DNA of 14,767 nucleotides from Candidatus Poribacteria bacterium. Its GTDB lineage: Bacteria > Abyssobacteria > SURF-5. The notes under the pieces were generated by a model. It made no database searches and had not been told where the DNA came from. It saw only the letters and a program-made list of their open reading frames with translations. The DNA lies in NCBI GenBank assembly GCA_016215705.1, contig JACRIR010000072.1, positions 1 to 14,767 of the forward strand, in the 5' to 3' direction. Made by a program: the position numbers and the translations under genes. Shown here one piece after another: positions 1 through 7,859 of this stretch. The first letter of the stretch is position 1. Every line of letters starts with the position of its first letter.

Positions 1-1
1 G

Positions 2-2782
2 CGTCTGAACGACGTGATGCGGGGAGAGTTGGACGTTGCATGCTTGAGTTCAAAGGTAATATCGGAAATAGCGACGTATCTGGACGCGCAAGTCGGGGCG
101 TTTTACATGCTGGACGGAAAGGGAAACGGCCCCGTGTTGTCGCTCTTGAGCAGCTACGCATATACGAAACGCAAGAACCTGTCGAACGAGTTCAAACCGG
201 GGGAGGGTTTGGTGGGGCAAGCGGCGCTCGAGAAGAAACAGATTCTCGTCTCCAATGTGCCCGAGGAGTACGTCAAGGTTACCTCCGGCCTTGGAGAAGC
301 GAGCCCGCGCTCCATCACCGTGACTCCCTTTCTCTATGAGAGCCGTGTGAGCGGCGTCGTCGAGATCGGAACATTGGGCCAGATGTCGGGCACGCAGCTT
401 GAGTACCTCAGCCAGGCCATGAACTCGGTCGCTATCAACGTCGAAACCGCTCGAGGCAGAGAGGAACTGGCGAAGGCGCTCAAGGAGAGCCGGGCGCTCG
501 CCGAAAAGCTGCAAGTGCAACAGGAAGAGTTGAAGGCGGCCAACGAGGAGTTGGAAGAACAGACGCAGATGCTGCAACAATCGGAAGAAAAACTGAAGCT
601 CCAACAGGAAGAACTCAAGGTCGCCAACGAGGAACTCGAGGAGAAGAACGAATCGCTCGAACGCCAGAAATCCAAGATCGAGCAGGCGAACAAGGACCTC
701 GAGCGGACGCGAAAGGAAATCGAGACCAAGGCCGAAGAATTGGGGATCGCAAGCAAGTACAAGTCGGAGTTCCTTGCGAACATGTCGCACGAATTGCGCA
801 CTCCCTTGAACAGTCTGCTCCTCCTCGCGAGGCTCCTCGCGGACAACAAAGAGGGCAACCTCTCGAAAGAGCAGATGGAGTCGGCCGGAATTATCTATAA
901 CAGCGGAAACGATCTCCTCTCGCTTCTCAACGAGATACTCGACCTCTCGAAAATAGAAGCCGGCAGGATGGACGTGCACGTCGAGCCTGTTTCAGTTGCG
1001 ACACTGGCCGAAGCCGTGAGGGCTGGTTTCGAGCACGTCGCTGCTGATAAGGGCCTTTCCCTCGAGGTGACGGTCAGCGAAAACGCGCCGGCTGAAATCT
1101 CGACAGACAGGAAACGGCTCGAACAGATCATCAAGAACCTGATGTCAAACGCCATCAAATTCACCGAAAAGGGAGCGGTTACCGTCAATTTCGGGCGTCC
1201 GGATGAAGACGCGGATTTGAGCCGGAGCGGCCTGGTCCGGGAAAAGGCTTTCGCAATCTCAGTCAAGGATACCGGTATCGGGATATCGCCCAAGGACCAG
1301 AAGATCATCTTTGAGGCATTTCAGCAGGCCGAAGGCGGAAGCTCGAGAAAGTTCGGAGGAACGGGACTCGGACTTACAATTTCCAGAGAACTCGCCGCGT
1401 TGCTGGGCGGTGAGATTCAACTCGAAAGCGAAGTCGGCAAGGGAACGGTTTTCACCGTGTGCCTCCCATTGGGACCACCAGACTTCGCAAAGGTTGCGCA
1501 TGAAGCACACACGGAAAAGCCGGTTCTGCCGGGCAGAGGCCGGACCGCGCGGCAGAAGAAGGCGGTTGTGGAGTCCGTTCCCGATGATCGTGAGTGCGTC
1601 AAGAAGGAAGACAAGGTCATATTGATTGTGGAGGACGATCCGAATTTTGCCCGGCTGTTGCAGAAGCAGTGCCATGACAAGGGATTCAAGTGTTTGGCCT
1701 CGGCGACGGGAGAAGGCGGCCTCGAACTCGCCGAAAAATATTCGCCGGCGGCCATTGTCCTCGACCTGAAACTTCCCGGAATCGACGGCTGGACGGTTCT
1801 GGATTCGCTCAAGGAGAACCCGAAGACGCGCCATATTCCTGTCCACATCATGTCGGTCGAGGATGCTACAATCGAGGCTTTCAGGAAGGGCGCCGTCGGC
1901 TATTTGACGAAGCCCGCAAAGAAAGAGGACCTCGAGGAGGCTTTCCAGAGGCTCGAGGCGGTCTTCAGCCGGAGGGTGAAGGACCTAATCGTGGTCGAGG
2001 ACGATGGGAACATGCGAAAAGGCATTATCAAGCTCGTCGGAAACGGCGACGTGTACGCGGAGGAAGCCGCGACCGGCGGACAGGCGCTGCAGGCGCTGAA
2101 ATCGAGAAAATTCGATTGCATGATTCTTGACCTCGGCCTGCCCGACATGACGGGATTCGAGTTGCTGAAGGCGCTCGAGGCCGAGGAGAACGTAGTGATA
2201 CCTCCGGTGATCGTGTATACAGGGAAGGAGCTCACTCACGAGGAGGAGATGGAACTGCGGAAGTATTCGGAGTCCATCATCATCAAGGGTGTTCGCTCGG
2301 AGGAACGTCTGTTGGATGAATCTTCGCTCTTCCTCCACCGGATGGTAGATAAACTGCCCGAGAATATGCGAAAGATCATCACAAACCTGCATGACGTGGA
2401 CATCATGTTCAAGAACAGGCGCGTCATGATCGTGGACGATGACATGAGAAACGTCTTTGCGCTCACAAGCGTGCTTGAGCAGAAGGGAGTGAGCGTGCTC
2501 AAGGCGGAGAACGGACAGAAGGCGCTCGAAATGCTGCTGACCGAGCCGAAGGTTGACCTCGTTCTCATGGACATCATGATGCCGGTCATGGACGGCTATG
2601 AAACCATGAAGCGAATACGAGCGCAGGAGAAGTTTCAAAAGCTTCCCATAATCGCTCTGACGGCCAAGGCAATGCGGGAAGACCGCGAGCGCTCTATCAC
2701 TGCGGGAGCGAGCGACTATTTGACGAAGCCGGTGGACGTAAGCCGGCTGTGCTCGATGATGCGCGTTTGGCTGTACAAATAG
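2..2782 (+). CDS. Hybrid histidine kinase: GAF - coiled coil - HisKA/HATPase - REC x3 (5' end cut by window)
   Basis: Cytosolic part of a sensor kinase that autophosphorylates on His and relays phosphate to receiver domains. The frame is open to the window edge; the GTG at 14 and ATG at 17 have no ribosome site, and the residues before them (RLNDVMRGELD) read like the linker before a GAF domain in HAMP-GAF kinases, so the gene is 5'-partial. Counting from the GTG at 14: GAF about 10-150; coiled coil about 150-250 with a 28-residue internal repeat (166-193, 194-221); H-box MSHELRTPLN with H259; N-box, DTGIGI and GGTGLGL ATP-binding motifs to about 490; receivers with phosphoacceptors D584, D706 and D853. 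The middle receiver has KG where KP is usual. The stop is followed 80 bp later by cheR on the same strand. The upstream sensory part cannot be seen; membrane segments there are possible. Confidence 0.93.
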   Translation, partial: RLNDVMRGELDVACLSSKVISEIATYLDAQVGAFYMLDGKGNGPVLSLLSSYAYTKRKNLSNEFKPGEGLVGQAALEKKQILVSNVPEEYVKVTSGLGEASPRSITVTPFLYESRVSGVVEIGTLGQMSGTQLEYLSQAMNSVAINVETARGREELAKALKESRALAEKLQVQQEELKAANEELEEQTQMLQQSEEKLKLQQEELKVANEELEEKNESLERQKSKIEQANKDLERTRKEIETKAEELGIASKYKSEFLANMSHELRTPLNSLLLLARLLADNKEGNLSKEQMESAGIIYNSGNDLLSLLNEILDLSKIEAGRMDVHVEPVSVATLAEAVRAGFEHVAADKGLSLEVTVSENAPAEISTDRKRLEQIIKNLMSNAIKFTEKGAVTVNFGRPDEDADLSRSGLVREKAFAISVKDTGIGISPKDQKIIFEAFQQAEGGSSRKFGGTGLGLTISRELAALLGGEIQLESEVGKGTVFTVCLPLGPPDFAKVAHEAHTEKPVLPGRGRTARQKKAVVESVPDDRECVKKEDKVILIVEDDPNFARLLQKQCHDKGFKCLASATGEGGLELAEKYSPAAIVLDLKLPGIDGWTVLDSLKENPKTRHIPVHIMSVEDATIEAFRKGAVGYLTKPAKKEDLEEAFQRLEAVFSRRVKDLIVVEDDGNMRKGIIKLVGNGDVYAEEAATGGQALQALKSRKFDCMILDLGLPDMTGFELLKALEAEENVVIPPVIVYTGKELTHEEEMELRKYSESIIIKGVRSEERLLDESSLFLHRMVDKLPENMRKIITNLHDVDIMFKNRRVMIVDDDMRNVFALTSVLEQKGVSVLKAENGQKALEMLLTEPKVDLVLMDIMMPVMDGYETMKRIRAQEKFQKLPIIALTAKAMREDRERSITAGASDYLTKPVDVSRLCSMMRVWLYK

Positions 2783-2862
2783 AAGAAGGGGAAAGATGTC
2801 TGAGGAGTGGGCCGAAGAGTCTCGATGGTTTCGCGAGAGAAAATCCGGCGCGCGAGGAGCAC

Positions 2863-3705
2863 ATGAACAACGCTGACATCGAAAACATAGAGATAAGCCT
2901 GTTGCTGGAGGCGATCTACGAGCGGTACGGCCATGATTTCCGGCATTACGCGCGGGCCTCGATTAGCAGGCGGATCAGGCAGTTTCTGAATAATGCGTCG
3001 GGTTGCGCAAGCATCTCGGAGATGATCCCGAAGGTTCTGCATGACGAATCTTTCTTCGAGCGTCTAATCAATAACTTCTCGATTCCGGTGACTGAGATGT
3101 TCCGTGATCCGCTCGTTTACCGCAGCATCCGGCAGAAGATCGTCCCCCTCCTGAAGACGTATCCCTTTGTCAGGATATGGCATGCCGGCTGCGCCACCGG
3201 CGAGGAGGTGTACTCGATGGCGATCCTCCTGAAAGAGGAGGGGCTCTACGACAGGGCGACGATTTTCGCCACGGATTTCAACGACGTTGCGCTGAGCAAG
3301 GCAAAAGAGGGAATCTATGCGGTGGATTCAATAAAGCAGTTTACCGGGAACTATCAGCAGTCAGGCGGGTCAGCTTCTTTCTCCGAATACTACCACGCGC
3401 GATACGATTCCATCGCGATACAACATTCGCTGAAAAGGAACATCACTTTTGCCAATCACAATCTGGCTACCGACGGAGTCTTCGGCGAGATGCACCTTAT
3501 CATGTGCCGCAACGTGCTCATATATCTTGACAGCGCGCTCCAGAGCCGGGTAGCAAATCTGTTTGGCGAGAGTCTCACTTACGGCGGGTTCCTTTGTCTT
3601 GGGACGAAAGAGACCCTGGACTTCACCGATGGGGGCAAGCACTTCAAAGTAATTGACGAACCGGCGAGAATCTATCAGAAAAAAGCGGCGGGGTTCGCGC
3701 CGTGA
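2863..3705 (+). CDS. cheR: CheR-type protein-glutamate O-methyltransferase
   Basis: SAM-dependent methyltransferase of the CheR family, which methyl-esterifies glutamates on chemoreceptor-like proteins. The helical N-terminal domain is followed by NFSIPVTEMFRDP and the SAM-binding GCATGEEVYSMA motif; the acidic FATDFND strand and MCRNVLIYL near the C terminus complete the fold. The ATG at 2863 is chosen because AGGAG lies just before it and the protein then begins MNNADIENIEISLLLEAIY, as usual for this subfamily, giving 280 aa. The frame is open further up to 2749, but that would overlap the preceding kinase by 34 bp. It shares four bases (GTGA) with cheB, indicating translational coupling. 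No CheA, CheW or chemoreceptor is nearby, so its substrate is unknown; a neighbouring kinase is possible. Confidence 0.93.
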   Translation: MNNADIENIEISLLLEAIYERYGHDFRHYARASISRRIRQFLNNASGCASISEMIPKVLHDESFFERLINNFSIPVTEMFRDPLVYRSIRQKIVPLLKTYPFVRIWHAGCATGEEVYSMAILLKEEGLYDRATIFATDFNDVALSKAKEGIYAVDSIKQFTGNYQQSGGSASFSEYYHARYDSIAIQHSLKRNITFANHNLATDGVFGEMHLIMCRNVLIYLDSALQSRVANLFGESLTYGGFLCLGTKETLDFTDGGKHFKVIDEPARIYQKKAAGFAP

Positions 3706-4325
3706 GGCAACCGACTGCAGAGTCTGAGAGCGCCGGCGGCGTTGCGCCTCGCGGGCGATACCGCGCGATTGTGATAGGGGGCTCCGCCGGCGGGATGAAG
3801 GCGCTCTTAACAGTGCTCTCACGTCTGCACGAGGGGTTTCAGTCGCCGATCATAGTGGTGCTGCATGTGCATCCGACGGAGAGCGGCTATCTGGCTGAGC
3901 ATCTCGGTGAGAGATGCGGCTTGCCGGTGAAAGAAGCCTTAGATAAGGAGCCGGCGCAGGCCGGGGTCGTGTACGTCGCCCCGCCCGGTTACCATTTGCT
4001 TGTCGAGCGAGAGGAGACCCTCGCGCTCTCGGCGGATGAGCCGGTTCGCTTCGCGCGGCCCTCGATAGACGTGTTATTCGAGAGCGCGGCCCATGTGTGG
4101 TCGTGGCGGTTGATTGGAGTCATTTTGAGCGGCGCAAACAGCGATGGCGCATACGGGATATCGCAGATCAGGAAATTCGGCGGCCTGACCATCGCGCAAG
4201 ACCCGACAACGGCCGAGTATCCCGTCATGCCGCAATCGGCGGTGGATACGGCCAGCGTCGCGAAGATACTCTCGCCCGAGGAGATAGGTGGTTTCCTGGG
4301 GGGCATGAATTGCAGCACAAAATAG
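3702..4325 (+). CDS. cheB: Stand-alone CheB-type protein-glutamate methylesterase
   Basis: Hydrolyses glutamate methyl esters made by CheR, and in classical systems also deamidates glutamine. The catalytic triad is recognisable: S28 in GGSAGG, H55 in VLHVHP and D148 in LSGANSDGA, matching Ser164, His190 and Asp286 of enteric CheB. There is no N-terminal receiver domain, so activity is not controlled by phosphorylation in cis as in enteric CheB; a receiver in a neighbouring kinase might act in trans (inference). The start is GTG, overlapping the cheR stop as GTGA, with no separate ribosome site, so translation is probably coupled. The first about 18 residues are unconserved in look. At 207 aa it is the size of a bare esterase domain. 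Confidence 0.92.
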   Translation: MRQPTAESESAGGVAPRGRYRAIVIGGSAGGMKALLTVLSRLHEGFQSPIIVVLHVHPTESGYLAEHLGERCGLPVKEALDKEPAQAGVVYVAPPGYHLLVEREETLALSADEPVRFARPSIDVLFESAAHVWSWRLIGVILSGANSDGAYGISQIRKFGGLTIAQDPTTAEYPVMPQSAVDTASVAKILSPEEIGGFLGGMNCSTK

Positions 4326-4354
4326 TCGGCGCGTTCTTCTTCAGGTGATCATTC

Positions 4355-5506
4355 ATGGAAATCAGGCAGAGAATTCTGATTGTGGACGACAACAAAGATA
4401 ACCTTTATGCCCTGGAAAGAATGTTGTCGGGCACGGGCGCCCAAGTCATAAGAGCCTCCACGGGCAACGAAGCTCTCATAGCGTCGCTCAACAACGAATT
4501 TGCGGTGGCGATCCTCGACGTCCAGATGCCGGGAATGGATGGATACGAACTGGCCGAACTCCTTCGGGGCACCCAGAAAACCCGGAATCTCCCCATCATA
4601 TTTCTTTCAGCCATTTATTCCGACGACTACCATGTGTTCAAGGGATATGACGCCGGAGGGGTGGATTTCATAATCAAGCCGTATAACCCGAGGATATTGA
4701 TCAATAAAGTGCGCATCTTTCTTGAGCTCGACCGTCAGAAGGAGGAGTCGGCTGAGGCCAATCGTCAGCTTCAACGAGAAGTCGCCGACCGCGAGAAGGC
4801 GGAAGCCGGTCTGAAGCACGCGATGGCGGAGTTGGCGCGCTCGAATGCGGAGCTTGACTCATTCGCATACTCTGTTTCCCATGATTTACGGGCGCCCTTA
4901 AGAGGCATGAACGGCTTCAGCCAGGCACTGCTGGAGGACTATTCCGAAATTCTTGATGAACAGGGCAAGGACTACCTCTGTCGAATTTGTTCTGAAAGTG
5001 AGCGGATGTCGCAGCTCATCGACGATCTGTTGAATCTCTCGCGAGTGTCCCGCGCGGAGATACGTCGCGAGCCGGTGGATTTGAGCGGCATCGTTCGTAC
5101 GATAGCGGCGGAGATGGAGAGGAGAGAGCCTGACCGAGCGGTGGAGTTTCTTGTCGAGGAAGGCGCCGAGGTGAACGGGGATGCGCGTCTGCTCCGGTTG
5201 GTTCTCGAAAACCTTCTTGGGAACGCATGGAAATTCACTCAGAAGCGTTCCCGGGCAAAGATTGAATTCGGCCGGAAAGCGACAAATGGCGAGTGCGCAT
5301 TCTTCGTGCGCGACAACGGCGCAGGATTCGATATGGTTTACGCGGGCAAGCTTTTCGGCGCGTTTCAGCGGCTTCACTCCGCGTCGGAATTTGAGGGTAC
5401 CGGCATAGGGTTGGCCACGGTTCAGCGCATTATTCACCGTCACGGTGGACGGGTGTGGGCTGAGGGGGCCGTGGGCCAGGGGGCAAGTTTCTACTTTGCC
5501 CTTTGA
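4355..5506 (+). CDS. REC - histidine kinase (response regulator fused to kinase core)
   Basis: A soluble kinase with an N-terminal receiver rather than a sensor domain, so it probably takes input from another kinase. The receiver covers about 5-125, with acidic pair D11-D12, phosphoacceptor D55 in ILDVQMP and the conserved Lys in IIKPYNP. A coiled linker (about 128-165) leads to a HisKA domain with H176 in VSHDLRAPLRG, and an HATPase domain with LLENLLGNAWKFT, DNGAGF and GTGIGLATV. The H-box type resembles phytochrome-like kinases. There is no transmembrane segment. The ATG has AGGTG about 8 bases upstream. It lies 29 bp after cheB and 25 bp before the next kinase, consistent with one operon. 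Lacking its own sensor, it may act as a relay downstream of the first hybrid kinase (inference). Confidence 0.93.
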   Translation: MEIRQRILIVDDNKDNLYALERMLSGTGAQVIRASTGNEALIASLNNEFAVAILDVQMPGMDGYELAELLRGTQKTRNLPIIFLSAIYSDDYHVFKGYDAGGVDFIIKPYNPRILINKVRIFLELDRQKEESAEANRQLQREVADREKAEAGLKHAMAELARSNAELDSFAYSVSHDLRAPLRGMNGFSQALLEDYSEILDEQGKDYLCRICSESERMSQLIDDLLNLSRVSRAEIRREPVDLSGIVRTIAAEMERREPDRAVEFLVEEGAEVNGDARLLRLVLENLLGNAWKFTQKRSRAKIEFGRKATNGECAFFVRDNGAGFDMVYAGKLFGAFQRLHSASEFEGTGIGLATVQRIIHRHGGRVWAEGAVGQGASFYFAL

Positions 5507-5531
5507 TCCCTGCCTGGAAAGGGGTAACAGA

Positions 5532-7826
5532 ATGAGCACATCCCTTCGCGTATTGATTCTCGAGGATTCGGAGAGCGACGCGCTTCTGGTGCTGCGCGAG
5601 CTGAGCCGCGGCGGTTATGAGCCGACCTGGAAGCGTGTCGAGACGCCCGACGCCATGAACTCGTTGCTCCAATTGGAGACCTGGGACCTCATCATATCCG
5701 ATTATTCGATGCCGCATTTCAATGCGCTCGAAGCCCTGAAGCTGCTGAGCGAAAACGAGTTGGATTTGCCATTCATAGTCGTCTCAGGCACCATCGGTGA
5801 GGACGTCGCCGTTGAAGCCATGAGGGCCGGCGCTCACGACTATATCATGAAGGACAACCTGACAAGGCTTGCGCCTGCCATCGGGCGCGAACTGCGCGAA
5901 GCCAAGGTGCGTCGCCAACGAAAGCGCGCCGAAAGGAAGATTCAGCAGCAAAACGAATTTATGACGAACGTGCTGGAATCGCTCACGCACCCCTTCTGCG
6001 TTATCAACGTCAACGACTATACGATTGAGATGGCCAATTCCGCCGCTTCGGCGGGTCGGTCGGTTCGCGGGATGCGTTGCTACCACCTATTGCATGGGGC
6101 CGACCGGCCATGCCATGAGACACCTTGTCCGATCGCAGACGTAAGAAAGACGCGGAGAGCGGTTGTGCTCGAACATGTCGGTCACAATGGAGACGGAAAG
6201 TCCATATACTATGAGGTGCACGGATATCCCATCCTTGATAAAGAAGGAAACGTTATCCAGGTGATAAAGCATTGGCGGGACGTCACGGAGCGCAAGCAAG
6301 CGGAAGAGGCGTTGCGTGAGAGCGAAGAGCGATACCGGCTGCATTTCGAGAACGTCGCTGATGTCATTTACACGACAGATTCGGAGTTTCACATTACCAG
6401 TGTATCGCCATCGGTCGTGTCTTTGCTCGGCTACACTCCCGGGGAAATCATCGGACGTTCGATTGCCGAGCTCAATATCATCTCGCCCGATTATATCGAG
6501 CGGGCGTACGGCAACACGATCCGGGTTCTTGCAGGCGAACACAGCGGGCCGACCGAGTACGAGTTTATCGCAAAAGACGGAACGAAGAGATTCGGAGAGG
6601 TGACCGGCGCTCCCCTGTTCAAGGACGGCAAGGTTATCGCGGTAATCTCGGTGGCCCGGGATACAACGCGGCATCGGCAACTAGAGGCGCAACTCCGGCA
6701 GGCGCAGAAGCTCGAGGCGGTCGGTCAGTTGGCGGGCGGGGTGGCCCACGATTTCAACAATCTGCTGACCGTCATACTCGGGCGCGTTCAACTCGCGCTG
6801 ATGGGGCTTACCGCAAACAGCCCGATGTATGAGAACCTCTCCGAGATTCAGGCTGCCGGCGAAAGGGCCGCCGACCTCACCCGCCAGTTGCTCACGTTCA
6901 GCCGGAAACAAGTGATGCAGCCGAAAAACATGAATCTCAACGATACCCTAAGCGGAATGAAGAAACTGCTGCGGCGGCTGATACGAGAGGACATAGAACT
7001 CCAGATAGAGCTCGCAGCGGATTTGCAGAATGTCACGATGGACCCAGGGCAAATGGAGCAGGTGATTGTGAATCTTGTTGTCAACGCGCGCGACGCGATG
7101 CCTGAAGGCGGACGCATAGTCATAGAAACATCCAATGTCGAGTTGGACGAAAACTACGCGCGCGAGCATGCCGGCGTCAAGCAGGGTAATTATGTGTTGC
7201 TCGCGGTCACCGACACGGGGCACGGCATCAGCAAGGAGATACAAGCGCGCATCTTCGAGCCTTTTTTCACAACCAAGCCGGAAGGGAAGGGCACAGGTTT
7301 GGGGTTGTCGACGGTCTATGGCATAGTCAAGCAGCACGGCGGCAACGTGTGGGTGTACAGTGAGGAAGGGAGCGGGTCCACCTTCAAGGTTTATCTGCCC
7401 GCAATGCTCGAGAAGGAGGAGCCGGAGAGTCAATCCCCCGAGAGAGTTCAAATGCCGCAGGGCAAAGAGACTATCCTCCTTGTCGAGGACGAATCAAGCG
7501 TTCGGACTCTTGCCGCAAAGGTTCTCTCAGGTCTCGGCTACACGATTCGCGAAGCCAAAAACGGCAGAAATGCGATCGACTTGTTGCAGAACGACGCCGC
7601 GCATGACCTCTTGATAACCGACATCGTCATGCCGGAGATGAGCGGCATAAAGCTTGCCGAGGATTACAATCACAGATTCCCCAATGGGAAGATACTCTTT
7701 ATCTCGGGTTATGCGGACAGGGCCGTCCACCGTGACGGCATGCTCAAAGCGGGGGCGGAAATGCTCCAGAAACCGTTTACACCTCAGAAGCTTGCGCAAA
7801 AAGTGAGGGAAGTGCTCGATAACTAA
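5532..7826 (+). CDS. Hybrid histidine kinase: REC - PAS - PAS - HisKA/HATPase - REC
   Basis: A 764-aa soluble kinase with receivers at both ends. The first receiver (about 5-125) has D57 in SDYSMP and ends YIMKDNLTRL. PAS 1 (about 140-260) carries a cysteine set C183-X10-C194-X4-C199 in a CYHLLHG...PC...CP arrangement. PAS 2 (about 268-390) is followed by the H-box GGVAHDFNNLL with H406, and an HATPase with NLVVNARDAMPEGG, DTGHGI and GTGLGLSTVYGIVKQHGG; this core is of the NtrB-like type. The C-terminal receiver has D697 in ITDIVMPEMSG and the usual KPF. The start at ATG 5532 is preferred over an upstream in-frame ATG (5445) because AAGGGG precedes it and the receiver begins at once; the earlier start would overlap the previous gene. 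It is the last gene of the + strand block. Cys clustering suggests redox or metal sensing (inference). Confidence 0.93.
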   Translation: MSTSLRVLILEDSESDALLVLRELSRGGYEPTWKRVETPDAMNSLLQLETWDLIISDYSMPHFNALEALKLLSENELDLPFIVVSGTIGEDVAVEAMRAGAHDYIMKDNLTRLAPAIGRELREAKVRRQRKRAERKIQQQNEFMTNVLESLTHPFCVINVNDYTIEMANSAASAGRSVRGMRCYHLLHGADRPCHETPCPIADVRKTRRAVVLEHVGHNGDGKSIYYEVHGYPILDKEGNVIQVIKHWRDVTERKQAEEALRESEERYRLHFENVADVIYTTDSEFHITSVSPSVVSLLGYTPGEIIGRSIAELNIISPDYIERAYGNTIRVLAGEHSGPTEYEFIAKDGTKRFGEVTGAPLFKDGKVIAVISVARDTTRHRQLEAQLRQAQKLEAVGQLAGGVAHDFNNLLTVILGRVQLALMGLTANSPMYENLSEIQAAGERAADLTRQLLTFSRKQVMQPKNMNLNDTLSGMKKLLRRLIREDIELQIELAADLQNVTMDPGQMEQVIVNLVVNARDAMPEGGRIVIETSNVELDENYAREHAGVKQGNYVLLAVTDTGHGISKEIQARIFEPFFTTKPEGKGTGLGLSTVYGIVKQHGGNVWVYSEEGSGSTFKVYLPAMLEKEEPESQSPERVQMPQGKETILLVEDESSVRTLAAKVLSGLGYTIREAKNGRNAIDLLQNDAAHDLLITDIVMPEMSGIKLAEDYNHRFPNGKILFISGYADRAVHRDGMLKAGAEMLQKPFTPQKLAQKVREVLDN

Positions 7827-7827
7827 A

Positions 7828-7855
7828 GTCGCGAGTGGCGAGTCACGAGTCGCAT
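7828..7855. repeat. Degenerate 7-bp tandem array, 4 units
   Basis: Four consecutive heptamers, each beginning GT on the + strand (for example GTCGCGA and GTCACGA), fill nearly the whole 33-bp gap between the stops of the convergent kinase and acyl-CoA dehydrogenase genes. It shares the period and GT phase with the arrays around acpP and at the right end, though the unit sequence differs. No hairpin with a T-run is present, so no intrinsic terminator separates the two operons here. Confidence 0.7.
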
Positions 7856-7859
7856 CCGG

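Noticed and set aside
5445-5531. Upstream ATG at 5445 as the start of the REC-PAS-PAS kinase
   Set aside because: It would overlap the previous gene by 62 bp and add 29 residues with no receiver character; ATG 5532 has a ribosome site.
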